Origin: Pseudomonas xionganensis | Lineage (GTDB): Bacteria; Pseudomonadota; Gammaproteobacteria; Pseudomonadales; Pseudomonadaceae | Length of the DNA: 64,000 nucleotides | Assembly: GCF_009763245.1 (NCBI RefSeq) | Contig: NZ_WKJZ01000001.1 | Span: forward strand, 1-64,000 | Direction: 5' to 3' | Notes under the pieces: model-generated | Told to the model about the DNA's origin: nothing | Database searches by the model: none | What the model saw: the letters and a program-made list of their open reading frames with translations, nothing else | Position numbers and translations under genes: made by a program | Shown here: one piece after another, positions 11,491 to 20,789 of the stretch | Layout: the number at the start of each line of letters is the position of its first letter | Numbering within the stretch: position 1 is the first letter of the stretch

Positions 11491-12138
11491 ATGGCCAGCG
11501 AACGTCACTTCTCACCGCTTGATCGCGTCCTGCTGCAGGCCGATGCCGCACTGCGCACCCTGCTGCCCTTTAGCGGCCAACCGGGCCGCCCATCCCCCGC
11601 CATCGTCGAGCCAGAGGCGGAACTGGACCCGCTGCAGGCCCAGCATGTGGCCGGGCTGATGCGCATCAACCATACCGGCGAGGTATGTGCCCAGGCGCTC
11701 TATCAGGGCCAGGCCCTGACTGCCAAGCTGCCCCAGGTGCGCAAGGCCATGGAGCATGCCGCCGATGAGGAAATCGATCACCTGGCCTGGTGCGAGCAAC
11801 GCATTCGCCAGCTGGGCAGCCAACCGAGCCTGCTCAACCCACTGTTCTATGGCCTGTCCTTCGGCGTCGGCGCGGCGGCCGGGCTGATCAGCGACAAGGT
11901 CAGCCTGGGTTTTGTCGCCGCCACCGAGGATCAGGTGGTCAAGCACCTGGATGAACACCTGCAGCAGATCCCCGAGGCGGATCGCAAGTCCCGCGCCATC
12001 CTCGAACAGATGCGCGTGGATGAGGAACAGCACGCCACCAGCGCCCTGGAGGCCGGCGGCCTGCGCTTCCCGGCACCGATCAAGTTCGGCATGAGCCTCT
12101 TGTCCAAGGTGATGACCAAGAGTACTTACCGCATCTAA
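11491..12138 (+). CDS. coq7: 3-demethoxyubiquinol 3-hydroxylase (Coq7)
   Basis: Di-iron monooxygenase of aerobic ubiquinone synthesis that hydroxylates the demethoxyubiquinol ring. 215 residues with duplicated ExxH ligand motifs: E in [22 protein letters not shown], then [13 protein letters not shown] and [15 protein letters not shown] hydrophobic stretch in the middle ([21 protein letters not shown]) fits peripheral membrane binding. It is followed by a strong hairpin. In PAO1 speD lies next to this gene; here the gap to the convergent OsmC-family gene is only 68 bp, so speD is not present locally. Confidence 0.95.
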   Translation: MASERHFSPLDRVLLQADAALRTLLPFSGQPGRPSPAIVEPEAELDPLQAQHVAGLMRINHTGEVCAQALYQGQALTAKLPQVRKAMEHAADEEIDHLAWCEQRIRQLGSQPSLLNPLFYGLSFGVGAAAGLISDKVSLGFVAATEDQVVKHLDEHLQQIPEADRKSRAILEQMRVDEEQHATSALEAGGLRFPAPIKFGMSLLSKVMTKSTYRI

Positions 12139-12155
12139 ACACCGCACAAAAACCA

Positions 12156-12180
12156 AGAGGGCGCCCCTGGGGCGCCCTCT
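12156..12180. terminator. Bidirectional terminator between coq7 and the OsmC-family gene
   Basis: A near-perfect stem of about 11-12 bp (12156-12167 with 12169-12180) sits between convergent genes. On the minus strand the stem is followed by GGTTTTTG, a usable U-tract; on the plus strand the tail is weaker (GCGTTCTAAT). Confidence 0.7.
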
Positions 12181-12206
12181 GCGTTCTAATCAACCGCCTG
12201 CGACCT

Positions 12207-12629
12207 TCAACCCAACTCGACTATCTCGTAGTCATGGGTAATTTCCACGCCACCACGGCCAAGCATGATCGAAGCCGAGCAGTACTTCTCCGCCGACAGC
12301 TCCACCGCACGCTTGACCTGAGCCTCTTTCAGGCCACGGCCCTTGACCACGAAATGCAGGTGAATCTTGGTGAACACCTTGGGCTCTTCGCTGGCGCGCT
12401 CGGCTTCGAGGAAAGCCTCACAGCTTTCCACTGCCTGACGGGACTTCTTCAGAATGCTGACCACATCGAAGTTGCTGCAGCCACCCAGGCCGAGCAGCAC
12501 CATCTCCATGGGGCGCACACCCAAGTTGCGGCCACCGGCTTCGGGCGGACCATCCATCACCACGGCGTGGCCACTGCCTGACTCACCGATAAACAGGGCT
12601 TCACCGGCCCACTGAATGCGCGCTTTCAT
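12207..12629 (-). CDS. OsmC family protein (YhfA-like)
   Basis: 140 residues of the OsmC/Ohr superfamily, which contains thiol peroxidases and related proteins. Two conserved cysteines are seen, one in LGLGGCSNFDV and one in SAEKYCSASIML, matching the family geometry. The sequence is closer to the YhfA subgroup of OsmC than to Ohr. It sits between coq7 and vfr as in other Pseudomonas (compare PA0653). Enzymatic activity of this subgroup is not settled. Confidence 0.88.
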   Translation of the reverse strand: MKARIQWAGEALFIGESGSGHAVVMDGPPEAGGRNLGVRPMEMVLLGLGGCSNFDVVSILKKSRQAVESCEAFLEAERASEEPKVFTKIHLHFVVKGRGLKEAQVKRAVELSAEKYCSASIMLGRGGVEITHDYEIVELG

Positions 12630-12859
12630 TACTCAGGCTCCGCTGTTAAAAAGGGAGGCAGCTTAGCACAGCACTTTTACTCGCCGAGAATCTGTCCGGG
12701 CGGCAAAGTTCCCTGCTGAGTGTTAGCCAGGTCGCAAAACAGGACCTCGCCATGGAGGCTTTGTTAAGCTGGCGCCGGAATGCTGGCACACTTGTACGGA
12801 TAACTATTATTAGAACTCAGCCGCACAACGGCTCACCTTTATAGATTCGGGATTCGGGC

Positions 12860-13504
12860 ATGGTTGCTATTACCCTCACACCTAAAATAAAAAATCTCGA
12901 CAAACTCCTCGCGCATTGCCACCGCCGCCGCTACACCGCCAAAAGCACCATCATCTATGCCGGCGATCGCTGCGAGACCCTGTTCTTTATCGTCAAGGGT
13001 TCGGTCACCATCCTGATCGAAGACGATGATGGCCGGGAAATGATCATCGCCTACCTCAATGCCGGCGACTTTTTCGGCGAGATGGGTCTGTTCGACAAGG
13101 AAGGCCACGAGCAGGAGCGCAGCGCCTGGGTACGGGCCAAGACCGAGTGCGAAGTGGCGGAACTGAGCTATGCCAAGTTCCGCGAGCTGACCCAGCAGGA
13201 CCCGGAAATCCTCTACGCCATTGGCAGCCAGATGGCCGATCGTCTGCGCAATACCACGCGCAAGGTGGGCGACCTGGCCTTCCTCGACGTCACTGGTCGC
13301 GTCGCCCGCACGCTGCTCGATCTGTGCAAGCAACCCGATGCCATGACTCACCCCGACGGCATGCAGATCAAGATCACCCGCCAGGAAATCGGCCGCATCG
13401 TCGGCTGCTCCCGGGAGATGGTCGGCCGCGTGCTCAAGGCCCTGGAGGAACAGGGGCTGGTGCATGTCAAAGGCAAGACCATGGTGGTGTTTGGCACGCG
13501 CTAG
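12860..13504 (+). CDS. vfr: cAMP-responsive transcription factor Vfr
   Basis: CRP-family global regulator of virulence and quorum-sensing genes in Pseudomonas. 214 residues: an N-terminal cyclic-nucleotide domain with the phosphate-binding cassette region [21 protein letters not shown] split by a short loop, a dimerisation helix near 110-135 and a C-terminal winged helix with [20 protein letters not shown] as recognition helix. Length matches P. aeruginosa Vfr. The 230-bp region upstream (12630-12859) has no gene and should hold the promoter. It converges on trpC across a shared terminator. Confidence 0.95.
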   Translation: MVAITLTPKIKNLDKLLAHCHRRRYTAKSTIIYAGDRCETLFFIVKGSVTILIEDDDGREMIIAYLNAGDFFGEMGLFDKEGHEQERSAWVRAKTECEVAELSYAKFRELTQQDPEILYAIGSQMADRLRNTTRKVGDLAFLDVTGRVARTLLDLCKQPDAMTHPDGMQIKITRQEIGRIVGCSREMVGRVLKALEEQGLVHVKGKTMVVFGTR

Positions 13505-13522
13505 CCAGCAGCGCCAGAGACA

Positions 13523-13552
13523 AAAAAAGCCGACGCTAAGGTCGGCTTTTTT
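13523..13552. terminator. Bidirectional terminator between vfr and trpC
   Basis: A 12-bp stem AAAAAAGCCGAC (13523-13534) pairs with 13541-13552 across a 6-nt loop. The A-run and T-run flank the GC stem symmetrically, so transcripts from both vfr and trpC would end here. Confidence 0.9.
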
Positions 13553-13563
13553 GTCTGGGTGGA

Positions 13564-14400
13564 TCACTCCACATCCGGGGTACTGATCACTCGCCTGCGC
13601 TCGGGGAAGAACAGGCGTTCCAGTTCCGCACCCGGGTTTTCCGCACGCATAAAGGCTTCGCCCACCAGAAAGGCATAAACCTCGCTGATTTCCATCAGCT
13701 CGACGTCGGCGCGGTTGAGAATGCCGCTCTCGGTCACCACCAGACGGTCCCGGGGAATGCGCGGCAACAGGTCCAGGGTGGTTTCCAGGGACACCTCGAA
13801 GCTATGCAGGTTGCGGTTATTGATCCCCACCAGCGGCGTGTCCAGGGTTTTCAGCGCGCGCTCCAGTTCGTCACCGTCGTGCACTTCCACCAGCACATCC
13901 AGATCGAAGGCCTTGGCGGTGGCGGCCAGTTCGGCCATCTGCGCATCTTCCAGGCAGGAAACGATCAGCAGTACGCAGTCGGCGCCCAGGGCGCGGGCTT
14001 CGACAATCTGGTAGGGGTCGATCATAAAATCCTTGCGGATCACCGGCAGGCCGCAGGCGGCCCGGGCTTCGCGCAGGTACTGATCACTGCCCTGGAAGAA
14101 ATCCACATCGGTCAGCACCGACAGGCAGGTGGCGCCGCCGGCCTGGTAGCTCTGGGCGATATCGGCTGGGCGAAAGTCCTCGCGCAGCACGCCCTTGCTC
14201 GGCGAAGCCTTCTTGATCTCGGCGATCACCGCTGGCTGCTTGCGCTTGGCCTGCTCCAGCAGGGCGCGAGCGAAGCCGCGGGGGGCATCGGCGCTGCGGG
14301 CCAGTTGCTCGACCTCGGCGAGGCTGGCGATCAGCTTGCGCTGGGCGACTTCCTCGACCTTGCGGGCGACGATTTTTTCCAGAACTGTTGGCACGCTCAC
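13564..14400 (-). CDS. trpC: Indole-3-glycerol phosphate synthase
   Basis: Closes the indole ring in tryptophan synthesis. 278-residue TIM barrel with family motifs [11 protein letters not shown] (substrate phosphate loop and catalytic Lys), [25 protein letters not shown] and [12 protein letters not shown]. It is a stand-alone TrpC, not fused to TrpF. Its start overlaps the trpD stop by 4 bp, so translation is coupled. It is the last gene of trpE-G-D-C. Confidence 0.97.
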   Translation of the reverse strand: MSVPTVLEKIVARKVEEVAQRKLIASLAEVEQLARSADAPRGFARALLEQAKRKQPAVIAEIKKASPSKGVLREDFRPADIAQSYQAGGATCLSVLTDVDFFQGSDQYLREARAACGLPVIRKDFMIDPYQIVEARALGADCVLLIVSCLEDAQMAELAATAKAFDLDVLVEVHDGDELERALKTLDTPLVGINNRNLHSFEVSLETTLDLLPRIPRDRLVVTESGILNRADVELMEISEVYAFLVGEAFMRAENPGAELERLFFPERRRVISTPDVE

Positions 14401-15443
14401 CCGGCATTCTCCTGCTTGTAGACGGCGGTAAAGGACACCAGCTCCTGCAATTTCTCCCAGGCCAGGCCCGTATGCAGGGCATCGTGGGCGCGCTGCACGC
14501 CCTCCCTGAGGGTAGCAGCCAGGTCGGCGGCGTAAATGGCCGCACCGGCATTCAAAGCGATCATGTCGGCGGCCTTCTGCCCCTGCTCGCTGCTGCGCTT
14601 GGTCAGGGCATCGCGGATCAGCGCCAGGGACTGGGCGGCATCGTCCACGGTCAGGCCGATCAGGCTCTGGCTCTTAATGCCGAAATCTTCCGGCTGGATC
14701 ACGTATTCGCTGACCACTCCATCCTTCAACTCGGCGACGAAGGTCGGCGCAGCCAGGCTGATCTCGTCCAGGCCGTCCTGGGCATGCACCACCAGCACAT
14801 GCTCGCTGCCCAGGCGCTGCAGCACCTCGGCCAGGGGCCGGCACAGCGCCTTGCTGAACACACCGAGGACCTGATGCTTGACCCCAGCCGGATTGGTCAT
14901 GGGGCCGAGCATATTGAAAATGGTGCGCAGGCCCAGCTCGCGGCGCGGGCCGATGGCGTATTTCATGGCGCCATGGTGGGCCGGGGCGAACATAAAGCCG
15001 ACGCCCACCGACTCGACGCAGCGCGCCACCTGCTCGGGCGCCAGATTGAGGTAGACCCCGGCGGCCTCCAGCAGGTCGGCGCTGCCGCTCTTGCCGGAAA
15101 CCGCGCGGTTGCCATGCTTGGCCACCTGACCTCCGGCGGCAGCCACCACAAAGGCGGCAGCGGTGGAGACGTTGAAGATATTCATGCCATCGCCGCCGGT
15201 GCCGCAGGTGTCCACCAGATGGCTGGCATTGATGCGCACCGGCGCGGCCAGCTCACGCATGATCTGCGCGGCGCCGACGATCTCGTCGATGGTCTCGCTC
15301 TTCATGCGCAGGCCCATGAGAAAAGCGCCGATCTGCGCGTCGGTGCACTGGCCGGTCATGATCTCGCGCATCACGTCCTGCATCTCGGCGGTGTTCAGAT
15401 CCAGCTGGCTGACCACCCGATTAAGGGCTTCCTTGATATTCAT
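14397..15443 (-). CDS. trpD: Anthranilate phosphoribosyltransferase
   Basis: Transfers phosphoribosyl from PRPP to anthranilate. 348 residues with the glycine-rich PRPP loop [36 protein letters not shown] and the Mg-binding DGLDEIS region. Separate from trpG, as usual in pseudomonads. It overlaps trpG and trpC by 4 bp each. Confidence 0.97.
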   Translation of the reverse strand: MNIKEALNRVVSQLDLNTAEMQDVMREIMTGQCTDAQIGAFLMGLRMKSETIDEIVGAAQIMRELAAPVRINASHLVDTCGTGGDGMNIFNVSTAAAFVVAAAGGQVAKHGNRAVSGKSGSADLLEAAGVYLNLAPEQVARCVESVGVGFMFAPAHHGAMKYAIGPRRELGLRTIFNMLGPMTNPAGVKHQVLGVFSKALCRPLAEVLQRLGSEHVLVVHAQDGLDEISLAAPTFVAELKDGVVSEYVIQPEDFGIKSQSLIGLTVDDAAQSLALIRDALTKRSSEQGQKAADMIALNAGAAIYAADLAATLREGVQRAHDALHTGLAWEKLQELVSFTAVYKQENAG

Positions 15444-16036
15444 GGACGCAGGCCTCCTTGTTGCTTGAGGAAGTTGGCGAACAGCTCATGGCCCTGTTCG
15501 GTGAGGATCGACTCAGGGTGGAACTGCACGCCCTCGATATGCAGGGTCTTGTGGCGTAGGCCCATGATTTCATCCACCGAGCCGTCCTCATGCTGGGTCC
15601 AGGCGGTGATTTCCAGGCAGTCCGGCAGGGTTTCGCGCTTGACCACCAGGGAATGGTAGCGGGTCACGGTCAGCGGGTTGTTCAGGCCGGCGAACACGCC
15701 CAGGTCATGGTGGAACACCGGACTGGTCTTGCCGTGCATGACCTGGCGCGCGCGCACCACGTCGCCGCCAAAGGCCTGGCCGATGCTCTGGTGGCCCAGG
15801 CACACGCCGAGAATCGGCAGCTTGCCGGCAAAGTGCAGGATGGCCTCGATGGACACCCCCGCATCGCTCGGCGTGCAGGGGCCGGGGGACACGACGATAC
15901 GTTCGGGCTGCAACGCCTCGATCTCGGCAATAGACAGTTCGTCATTGCGGATCACATGGACATCGGCACCCAGCTCGCCCAGGTACTGCACCACGTTGTA
16001 GGTAAAGGAGTCGTAGTTATCGATCATCAAAAGCAT
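15440..16036 (-). CDS. trpG: Anthranilate synthase glutamine amidotransferase subunit
   Basis: Class I glutaminase that supplies ammonia to TrpE. 198 residues; the start [16 protein letters not shown] is the family N terminus, so 28 upstream codons are excluded. Nucleophile Cys is in [11 protein letters not shown] and the His/Glu pair in [10 protein letters not shown]. It starts 11 bp after the trpE stop, so both anthranilate synthase subunits are made from one message. The protein could also serve p-aminobenzoate synthesis; that is not testable here. Confidence 0.96.
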   Translation of the reverse strand: MLLMIDNYDSFTYNVVQYLGELGADVHVIRNDELSIAEIEALQPERIVVSPGPCTPSDAGVSIEAILHFAGKLPILGVCLGHQSIGQAFGGDVVRARQVMHGKTSPVFHHDLGVFAGLNNPLTVTRYHSLVVKRETLPDCLEITAWTQHEDGSVDEIMGLRHKTLHIEGVQFHPESILTEQGHELFANFLKQQGGLRP

Positions 16037-16047
16037 GGCACAACCCC

Positions 16048-17526
16048 TTATTCGGCAGTCTGTTCGGCGAGGGCAACGGCGCGGAACATGGCGCGACGCT
16101 TGTTCAGGGTTTCTTCCCATTCCAGGGCCGGCACCGAGTCGGCGACGATGCCGGCACCAGCCTGCACATGCAGCTCGCCGTCCTTGATGACGGCCGTGCG
16201 GATGGCGATGGCGGTATCCATATTGCCGTTCCAGGCCAGGTAACCCACCGCGCCGCCATAGACGCCGCGCTTGACCGGCTCCAGCTCATCGATGATTTCC
16301 ATGGCGCGAATCTTCGGCGCGCCGGACAGGGTGCCGGCGGGCAGAATGGCGCGCAGGGCGTCCATCGCCGTCAGGCCTTCCTTCAGCTGGCCGGTGACGT
16401 TGGAGACGATATGCATGACGTTGGAGTAGCGCTCGATCACCATCTTCTCGGTGAGCTTGACGCTGCCGGTGCTGGCCACCCGACCCACGTCGTTGCGGCC
16501 CAGGTCGATCAGCATCAGGTGCTCGGCGACTTCCTTGGCGTCCGACAGCAGGTCCTCTTCCAGGGCCAGGTCGGCCTCCTCGGTGGCGCCGCGCGGGCGG
16601 GTGCCGGCAATCGGCCGCACCGTGACCAGGCCATCTTCCAGGCGCACCAGCACCTCCGGCGAGCTGCCGACCACATGGAAGTCGCCGAAGTTGAAGAAGT
16701 ACATATAGGGCGTCGGGTTGATGCAGCGCAGGGCGCGGTACAGATCAATCGGTGCAGCCTTGAACGGGATCGACATGCGCTGGGAGATCACCACCTGCAT
16801 GCAGTCGCCGGCAAGGATGTACTCCTTGATCGCCTTGACCGCATTCTCGTAGTCATCGCGCTTGAAGCTGGAGACGAAATCCGGCTCCGGGCCACTGGCC
16901 GCGGCCAGATCCACGCCCAGACGCGGGGTGATGGGCTGGCGCAGCTTGTGCAAAATCTCCTGCAAGCGCGCCCGGCCCTGTTCCAGCGCACCTTCATCGG
17001 CGGGATCGACCAGAACGATGGCGTGCATCTTGCCCGCCAGGTTGTCGAACACCACCACCGCATCGGAGACCATCAGCAGGATATCCGGCGTGCCCAGGGC
17101 ATCCGGGTTTACGCCCTTGGCCAGCTTGGGCTCGACATAGCGCACGCTGTCGTAACCGAAGTAACCCACCAGGCCGCCATTGAAGCGCGGCAGACCCGGC
17201 AGGGTCGGCACCTTGTAGCGTTCCTTGAACTGCTCGACAAAGGCCAGCGGGTCCTCGCACTGATGGCGCTCAACCTCGACGCCATCCACGCTGACCGTTA
17301 CCTCGTGACCATAGGCGCGCAGCACGGTGCGCGCCGGCAGGCCGATAATGGAGTAACGCCCCCATTTCTCGCCGCCCTGCACGGATTCGAGCAGGTAGGT
17401 ATTGGCCTCGTCGGCCAGCTTCAGGTAGATGGACAGCGGGGTGTCGAAATCCACCAGGGTTTCGCAGGCAACAGGAATGCGGTTATAGCCGGCAGCGGCC
17501 AAACGCAGGAATTCTTCGCGGGTCAT
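16048..17526 (-). CDS. trpE: Anthranilate synthase component I
   Basis: Converts chorismate to anthranilate with ammonia from TrpG. 492 residues. The Trp feedback site motif LLES is present in [17 protein letters not shown] near the N terminus, and the chorismate-binding domain holds [21 protein letters not shown] (in parts), GTRPRG and the [13 protein letters not shown] signature. In P. aeruginosa PAO1 a pyocin cluster separates trpE from trpG; here they are adjacent. Preceded by a leader peptide with tandem Trp codons. Confidence 0.97.
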   Translation of the reverse strand: MTREEFLRLAAAGYNRIPVACETLVDFDTPLSIYLKLADEANTYLLESVQGGEKWGRYSIIGLPARTVLRAYGHEVTVSVDGVEVERHQCEDPLAFVEQFKERYKVPTLPGLPRFNGGLVGYFGYDSVRYVEPKLAKGVNPDALGTPDILLMVSDAVVVFDNLAGKMHAIVLVDPADEGALEQGRARLQEILHKLRQPITPRLGVDLAAASGPEPDFVSSFKRDDYENAVKAIKEYILAGDCMQVVISQRMSIPFKAAPIDLYRALRCINPTPYMYFFNFGDFHVVGSSPEVLVRLEDGLVTVRPIAGTRPRGATEEADLALEEDLLSDAKEVAEHLMLIDLGRNDVGRVASTGSVKLTEKMVIERYSNVMHIVSNVTGQLKEGLTAMDALRAILPAGTLSGAPKIRAMEIIDELEPVKRGVYGGAVGYLAWNGNMDTAIAIRTAVIKDGELHVQAGAGIVADSVPALEWEETLNKRRAMFRAVALAEQTAE

Positions 17527-17570
17527 GATCAGCCTCGTGGCTTGAGGTTTAAACGGTCGAGTGCAGGCGC

Positions 17571-17584
17571 GCCGCCGTAGCGGC
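17571..17584 (-). promoter_or_regulatory. Stem-loop in the trpE leader, possible attenuator element
   Basis: Between trpL and trpE a 5-bp GC stem (17571-17575 with 17580-17584, 4-nt loop) could form. The Trp codon region of trpL is itself self-complementary (GGCGCTGGCGCC), so alternative pairings are possible. No strong U-tract is visible downstream of the stem (only TTTAAA), so calling it an attenuator is inference. Confidence 0.35.
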
Positions 17585-17594
17585 CAGGATCAGG

Positions 17595-17639
17595 TCAGAG
17601 GCGCCAGCGCCAACGGGCCAGGGCCTTGATGATTCTCAT
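17595..17639 (-). CDS. trpL: trp operon leader peptide
   Basis: A 14-codon reading frame on the minus strand, MRIIKALARWRWRL, lies 70 bp upstream of trpE and contains two Trp codons separated by one Arg, ending at TGA 17595-17597. Trp codons near the end of a short leader frame are the hallmark of ribosome-mediated attenuation, and trpE and trpGDC of P. putida are reported to be regulated that way. No strong ribosome site is seen (GACC just before the ATG). Expression is inferred. Confidence 0.6.
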   Translation of the reverse strand: MRIIKALARWRWRL

Positions 17640-17715
17640 GTCGGTGCGGGTCGACCGGCGCATGCAGCTAACCACCACGAAGCTCTCTTAATTCAGGCGG
17701 GATTGAAGTGGAGCC

Positions 17716-17744
17716 ACACTAGCGCAGGGCCTGCGCCGAATCAA
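17716..17744 (-). promoter_or_regulatory. Candidate trpE promoter
   Basis: Minus strand: -35 TTGATT (17739-17744), 17-bp spacer, -10 TAGTGT (17716-17721), placed about 77 bp upstream of trpL. The -35 overlaps the last codons of gph, so the trp operon is transcribed separately from rpe-gph. Confidence 0.45.
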
Positions 17745-18493
17745 CCCGCCAGGCCCGGCAAAGCCTGCTGATGGGGCCAGACGCAGCCTTCCGCACTGTC
17801 TTGCCCCTGTACCCGCAGCAAGTCGAGCAGGTTCTCCAGCAGCAGCGCCGGGTTTTCCTCGGCAATCGGCCGGCCATGGTTGTAGCCGTAGTTCAAGGCT
17901 GCGCAGGTGACGCCGGCCGCCCGCGCCGCCTGCACGTCGTTGCGCGAGTCGCCGACAAACAGCGCGTCGCTCGCCTCGACCTGGGCCAGACGCAGCACAT
18001 GCAGCAGCGCCGCCGGGTCGGGCTTCTGCTGGGGCAGGGTGTCGCCGCCGATGATCCAGCGGAAGTAGCCACCCAGGCCTTTTTCATCCAGCAGCGGGGC
18101 GACGAAACGCTCCGGCTTGTTGGTGACGATGGCCAGTTCGATGCCCTGGCCGTAGAGCCAGTCCAGGCACTCGCGCACGCCGGGGTAGACGCAGGTCAGC
18201 TCATGGCCCTCGGCGTAGCACTGCATAAACAGCTCCAGGGCCTGCTCGGCCCGCGCCTCGTCGATATGCTCATGGGCCAGGCCACCGGCCAGGGCGCGGC
18301 GCACCAGCACCCGGGCGCCGTTGCCGACCCAGTCGCGCACCTGCTCGATACCGGCCGGCGGCTGGCCGAGCAGCACCAGGGTGCGGTCGATGGCCGCGGC
18401 CAGGTCCGGCACCGAGTCCACCAGGGTGCCATCCAGGTCGAACATCACCAGACGCGGCAGGCGCCCGGTGAACAGGCGCTCCAGCGCGGTCAT
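17741..18493 (-). CDS. gph: Phosphoglycolate phosphatase
   Basis: HAD-superfamily phosphatase that dephosphorylates 2-phosphoglycolate. 250 residues with HAD motif I MFDLDGTLVDSVPDL, motif II IVTNKPERF and motif IV FVGDSRNDVQAARAAG. Its ATG overlaps the rpe stop by one base (TGATG), the same rpe-gph pairing as in PAO1 next to trpE. Confidence 0.93.
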   Translation of the reverse strand: MTALERLFTGRLPRLVMFDLDGTLVDSVPDLAAAIDRTLVLLGQPPAGIEQVRDWVGNGARVLVRRALAGGLAHEHIDEARAEQALELFMQCYAEGHELTCVYPGVRECLDWLYGQGIELAIVTNKPERFVAPLLDEKGLGGYFRWIIGGDTLPQQKPDPAALLHVLRLAQVEASDALFVGDSRNDVQAARAAGVTCAALNYGYNHGRPIAEENPALLLENLLDLLRVQGQDSAEGCVWPHQQALPGLAG

Positions 18494-19164
18494 CAGCGCA
18501 CCTGGGCCAGTTCGGCGCGCATGGCGTCGATCACAGCCTTGTAGTCCGGCTGGTTGAAGATGGCCGAGCCGGCAACAAAGGTGTCGGCCCCGGCGGCGGC
18601 GATCTCGCGGATATTCTGCACATTGACCCCGCCGTCGATCTCCAGACGAATCTCGCGGCCGCTGGCGTCGATCAGGGCGCGGGCTTCCTTGAGTTTTTCC
18701 AGGGTGTGGGGAATAAACTTCTGCCCGCCAAAGCCCGGGTTGACGCTCATCAGCAGGATCATGTCGACCTTGTCCATCACGTGCTTGAGCACGTCCAGCG
18801 GGGTGGCCGGATTGAACACCAGGCCGGCCTTGCAGCCGCCATCACGGATCAACTGCAGCGAGCGGTCGATATGCTCAGACGCTTCCGGGTGAAAGGTGAT
18901 GTACGTGGCACCGGCCTCGATAAAGTCGCCAATGATGCGGTCCACCGGCTTGACCATCAGGTGCGCGTCGATGGGCGCGGTGATGCCATATTTGCGCAGC
19001 GCCGCGCAGACCATCGGGCCGATGGTGAGATTGGGTACGTAGTGATTGTCCATTACATCGAAGTGGACGATATCGGCGCCGGCGGCGAGGACCTTGTCCA
19101 CCTCCTCACCCAGGCGGGCGAAATCGGCGGAGAGGATCGACGGAGCAATGGCGAAGGGTTGCAT
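18493..19164 (-). CDS. rpe: Ribulose-phosphate 3-epimerase
   Basis: Interconverts ribulose-5-phosphate and xylulose-5-phosphate in the pentose phosphate pathway. 223-residue TIM barrel; metal-binding motifs [18 protein letters not shown] and the C-terminal [12 protein letters not shown] and VAGSAIF are present. [14 protein letters not shown] is the family start, with GAGG six bases upstream, so six upstream codons are excluded. Translation is coupled to gph. Confidence 0.96.
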   Translation of the reverse strand: MQPFAIAPSILSADFARLGEEVDKVLAAGADIVHFDVMDNHYVPNLTIGPMVCAALRKYGITAPIDAHLMVKPVDRIIGDFIEAGATYITFHPEASEHIDRSLQLIRDGGCKAGLVFNPATPLDVLKHVMDKVDMILLMSVNPGFGGQKFIPHTLEKLKEARALIDASGREIRLEIDGGVNVQNIREIAAAGADTFVAGSAIFNQPDYKAVIDAMRAELAQVR

Positions 19165-19262
19165 GGCGCACCTCGGTGGCATTCACGAAAGGGGCGCATT
19201 GTAACCGAGGGCATTCTGAATCGTCGCTGGGACGATGGTCGGCAGGCGGATATGCCGCAGCG

Positions 19263-19333
19263 CGTAGGGTGGATGACGCTTTTTTCATCCACCATGGGAG
19301 TTGGTGGATGGGTGAAGCGTCATCCACCCTACG
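19263..19333. repeat. Paired-hairpin (BIME-like) palindromic element
   Basis: A perfect 19-bp inverted repeat (19263-19281 and 19315-19333) encloses a second one, CATCCACC (19286-19293) with GGTGGATG (19303-19310). Each half can also fold alone as GGTGGATG...CATCCACC, giving two head-to-head small palindromes. This is the architecture of REP/BIME elements; GTAGGGTGGAT-type palindromes recur in Pseudomonas genomes as I recall. It lies between rpe and gabT. Confidence 0.8.
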
Positions 19334-19349
19334 AGGTCGCCGCTACAAG

Positions 19350-19371
19350 AAAACCCGCCGAAGCGGGTTTT
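19350..19371 (-). terminator. Terminator of gabT
   Basis: A 9-bp stem AAAACCCGC (19350-19358) and GCGGGTTTT (19363-19371) closes a CGAA tetraloop. The flanking A- and T-runs make it usable on either strand; it lies 18 bp past the gabT stop. Confidence 0.85.
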
Positions 19372-19388
19372 CCATACAGCCGTTGCGC

Positions 19389-20669
19389 TTATGCCAGCTC
19401 GTCAAAGCACTCGGCAATGATGGCCAGGCCACGGTCCAGCTGGGCGTCCGGCGCGGTCAGCGGCACCAGGATGCGCAGCACGTTGCCGTAGGTACCGCAG
19501 GACAGCAGGATCAGGCCCTTGTCGCGGGCCTTGGCGACGATCTGGCCGGTCAGGGCGGCGTTGGGCTTGTGCAGGTCGCCGTTCTCGAACAGCTCCACCG
19601 CGATCATGGCGCCCAGGGCGCGCACATCACCGATGGCCTTGTGCTTGGCCTGGATGGCTTTCAGGCCAGTGACCAAGCGCTCGCCGACCGCCTTGCAGCG
19701 GTCCAGCAGTTTCTCTTCCTCGAACACTTCCATCACCGCCAGAGCCGCGGCGCAGGCGATCGGGCTGCCGGCATAGGTGCCGCCCAGGCCACCCGGGGCG
19801 ATGGCGTCCATATACTCGGCCTTGCCGCATACGCCAGCCACCGGGAAGCCGCCGGCGATGGATTTGGCGAAGGTGGTCAGGTCGGCGGCGACGCCCATCT
19901 GCTCCATGGCGAAGAAGGTGCCGGTACGGCCGGCGCCGGTCTGCACTTCGTCGGCGATCAGCAGGATGCCGTGCTGGTCACACAGGGCGCGCAGGCGCTG
20001 CATAAATTCCTTGGGCGCGACATAGAAACCACCCTCGCCCTGCACCGGCTCGATGATGATGGCGGCGATATCGCGGGGCTCGGCGTCGTTCTTGAACACG
20101 CGCTCGATGCTGGCCATGGCGTCATCGACGCTGACGCCGTGCAGTTCACAGGGGTACTGGGCGCGGTACACGCCGCCGGGCATCAGGCCCATACCGGCGG
20201 AATAGGGATTGACCTTGCCGGTCAGGCTCAGGGTCATCATGGTGCGGCCGTGGTAGCCGCCGGTGAAGGCGATCACACCGGCGCGGCCGGTGGCGGCGCG
20301 GGCGATCTTCACCGCGTTTTCCACGGCTTCGGAGCCGGTGGTGACCAGCAGGGTCTTCTTGGCGAAGTCACCCGGTACGCGGGCGGCGACCTTCTCGGCC
20401 AGCTCTACATAGGGCTCGTAGGCCAGTACCTGGAAACAGGTGTGGGTCAGCTTGCCCAGCTGCTCCTGCACGGCAGCGATGATCTTCGGGTGCAGGTGGC
20501 CGGTGTTGAGTACGGCGATACCACCGGCAAAGTCGATAAATTCGCGGCCTTCGACGTCGGTGACGGTGGCGTTCTCGGCCTTGTCGGCGAAGATCGGGTG
20601 GATCTGGCCGACGCCGCGTGGTACGGCGGCGTTGCGGCGTTGCATCAGGGATTCGTTGGTCTTGCTCAT
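19389..20669 (-). CDS. gabT: 4-aminobutyrate aminotransferase
   Basis: PLP-dependent class III transaminase that moves the amino group of GABA (and often 5-aminovalerate) to 2-oxoglutarate, giving succinate semialdehyde. 426 residues with TGSEAVENAVKIAR, GGYHGRT, the cofactor Asp in LLIADEVQTGAGRTG and the Schiff-base lysine K269 in TFAKSIAGGFP. It is downstream of gabD, separated by a 120-bp gap that holds a REP palindrome, so the two genes may be uncoupled in expression. The agt transporter for the same substrates is immediately upstream. Confidence 0.95.
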   Translation of the reverse strand: MSKTNESLMQRRNAAVPRGVGQIHPIFADKAENATVTDVEGREFIDFAGGIAVLNTGHLHPKIIAAVQEQLGKLTHTCFQVLAYEPYVELAEKVAARVPGDFAKKTLLVTTGSEAVENAVKIARAATGRAGVIAFTGGYHGRTMMTLSLTGKVNPYSAGMGLMPGGVYRAQYPCELHGVSVDDAMASIERVFKNDAEPRDIAAIIIEPVQGEGGFYVAPKEFMQRLRALCDQHGILLIADEVQTGAGRTGTFFAMEQMGVAADLTTFAKSIAGGFPVAGVCGKAEYMDAIAPGGLGGTYAGSPIACAAALAVMEVFEEEKLLDRCKAVGERLVTGLKAIQAKHKAIGDVRALGAMIAVELFENGDLHKPNAALTGQIVAKARDKGLILLSCGTYGNVLRILVPLTAPDAQLDRGLAIIAECFDELA

Positions 20670-20710
20670 AAGGTCCTCATTCGCCGCTATCTTGCGGAAT
20701 GTCTGCTTCT

Positions 20711-20773
20711 GTAGGAGCCAGCTTGCTGGCGATCTCTGTAGAGCAAAAGCATCGCCAGCAAGCTGGCTCCTAC
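20711..20773. repeat. REP palindrome between gabD and gabT
   Basis: A perfect 23-bp inverted repeat (20711-20733 and 20751-20773) with a 17-nt loop. Arms begin GTAGGAGCCAGCTTGCTGGC, the pattern of the abundant Pseudomonas REP family (GTAGGAGCgagcTTGCTcgcGAT). Within a transcript it would form a very stable stem that can protect or block the upstream mRNA. Confidence 0.9.
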
Positions 20774-20789
20774 GGGTTATGTGGCGGGC

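Noticed and set aside
12630..12859. Vfr/CRP autoregulatory site upstream of vfr
   Set aside because: No clear TGTGA-N6-TCACA half-site pair was found.
14388..17580. Long open frames on the plus strand opposite trpD and trpE (about 420 and 470 codons)
   Set aside because: They are mirror frames of GC-rich genes: no ribosome site, low-complexity Gly/His/Gln-rich translation and no family resemblance, while the opposite strand encodes well-known enzymes.
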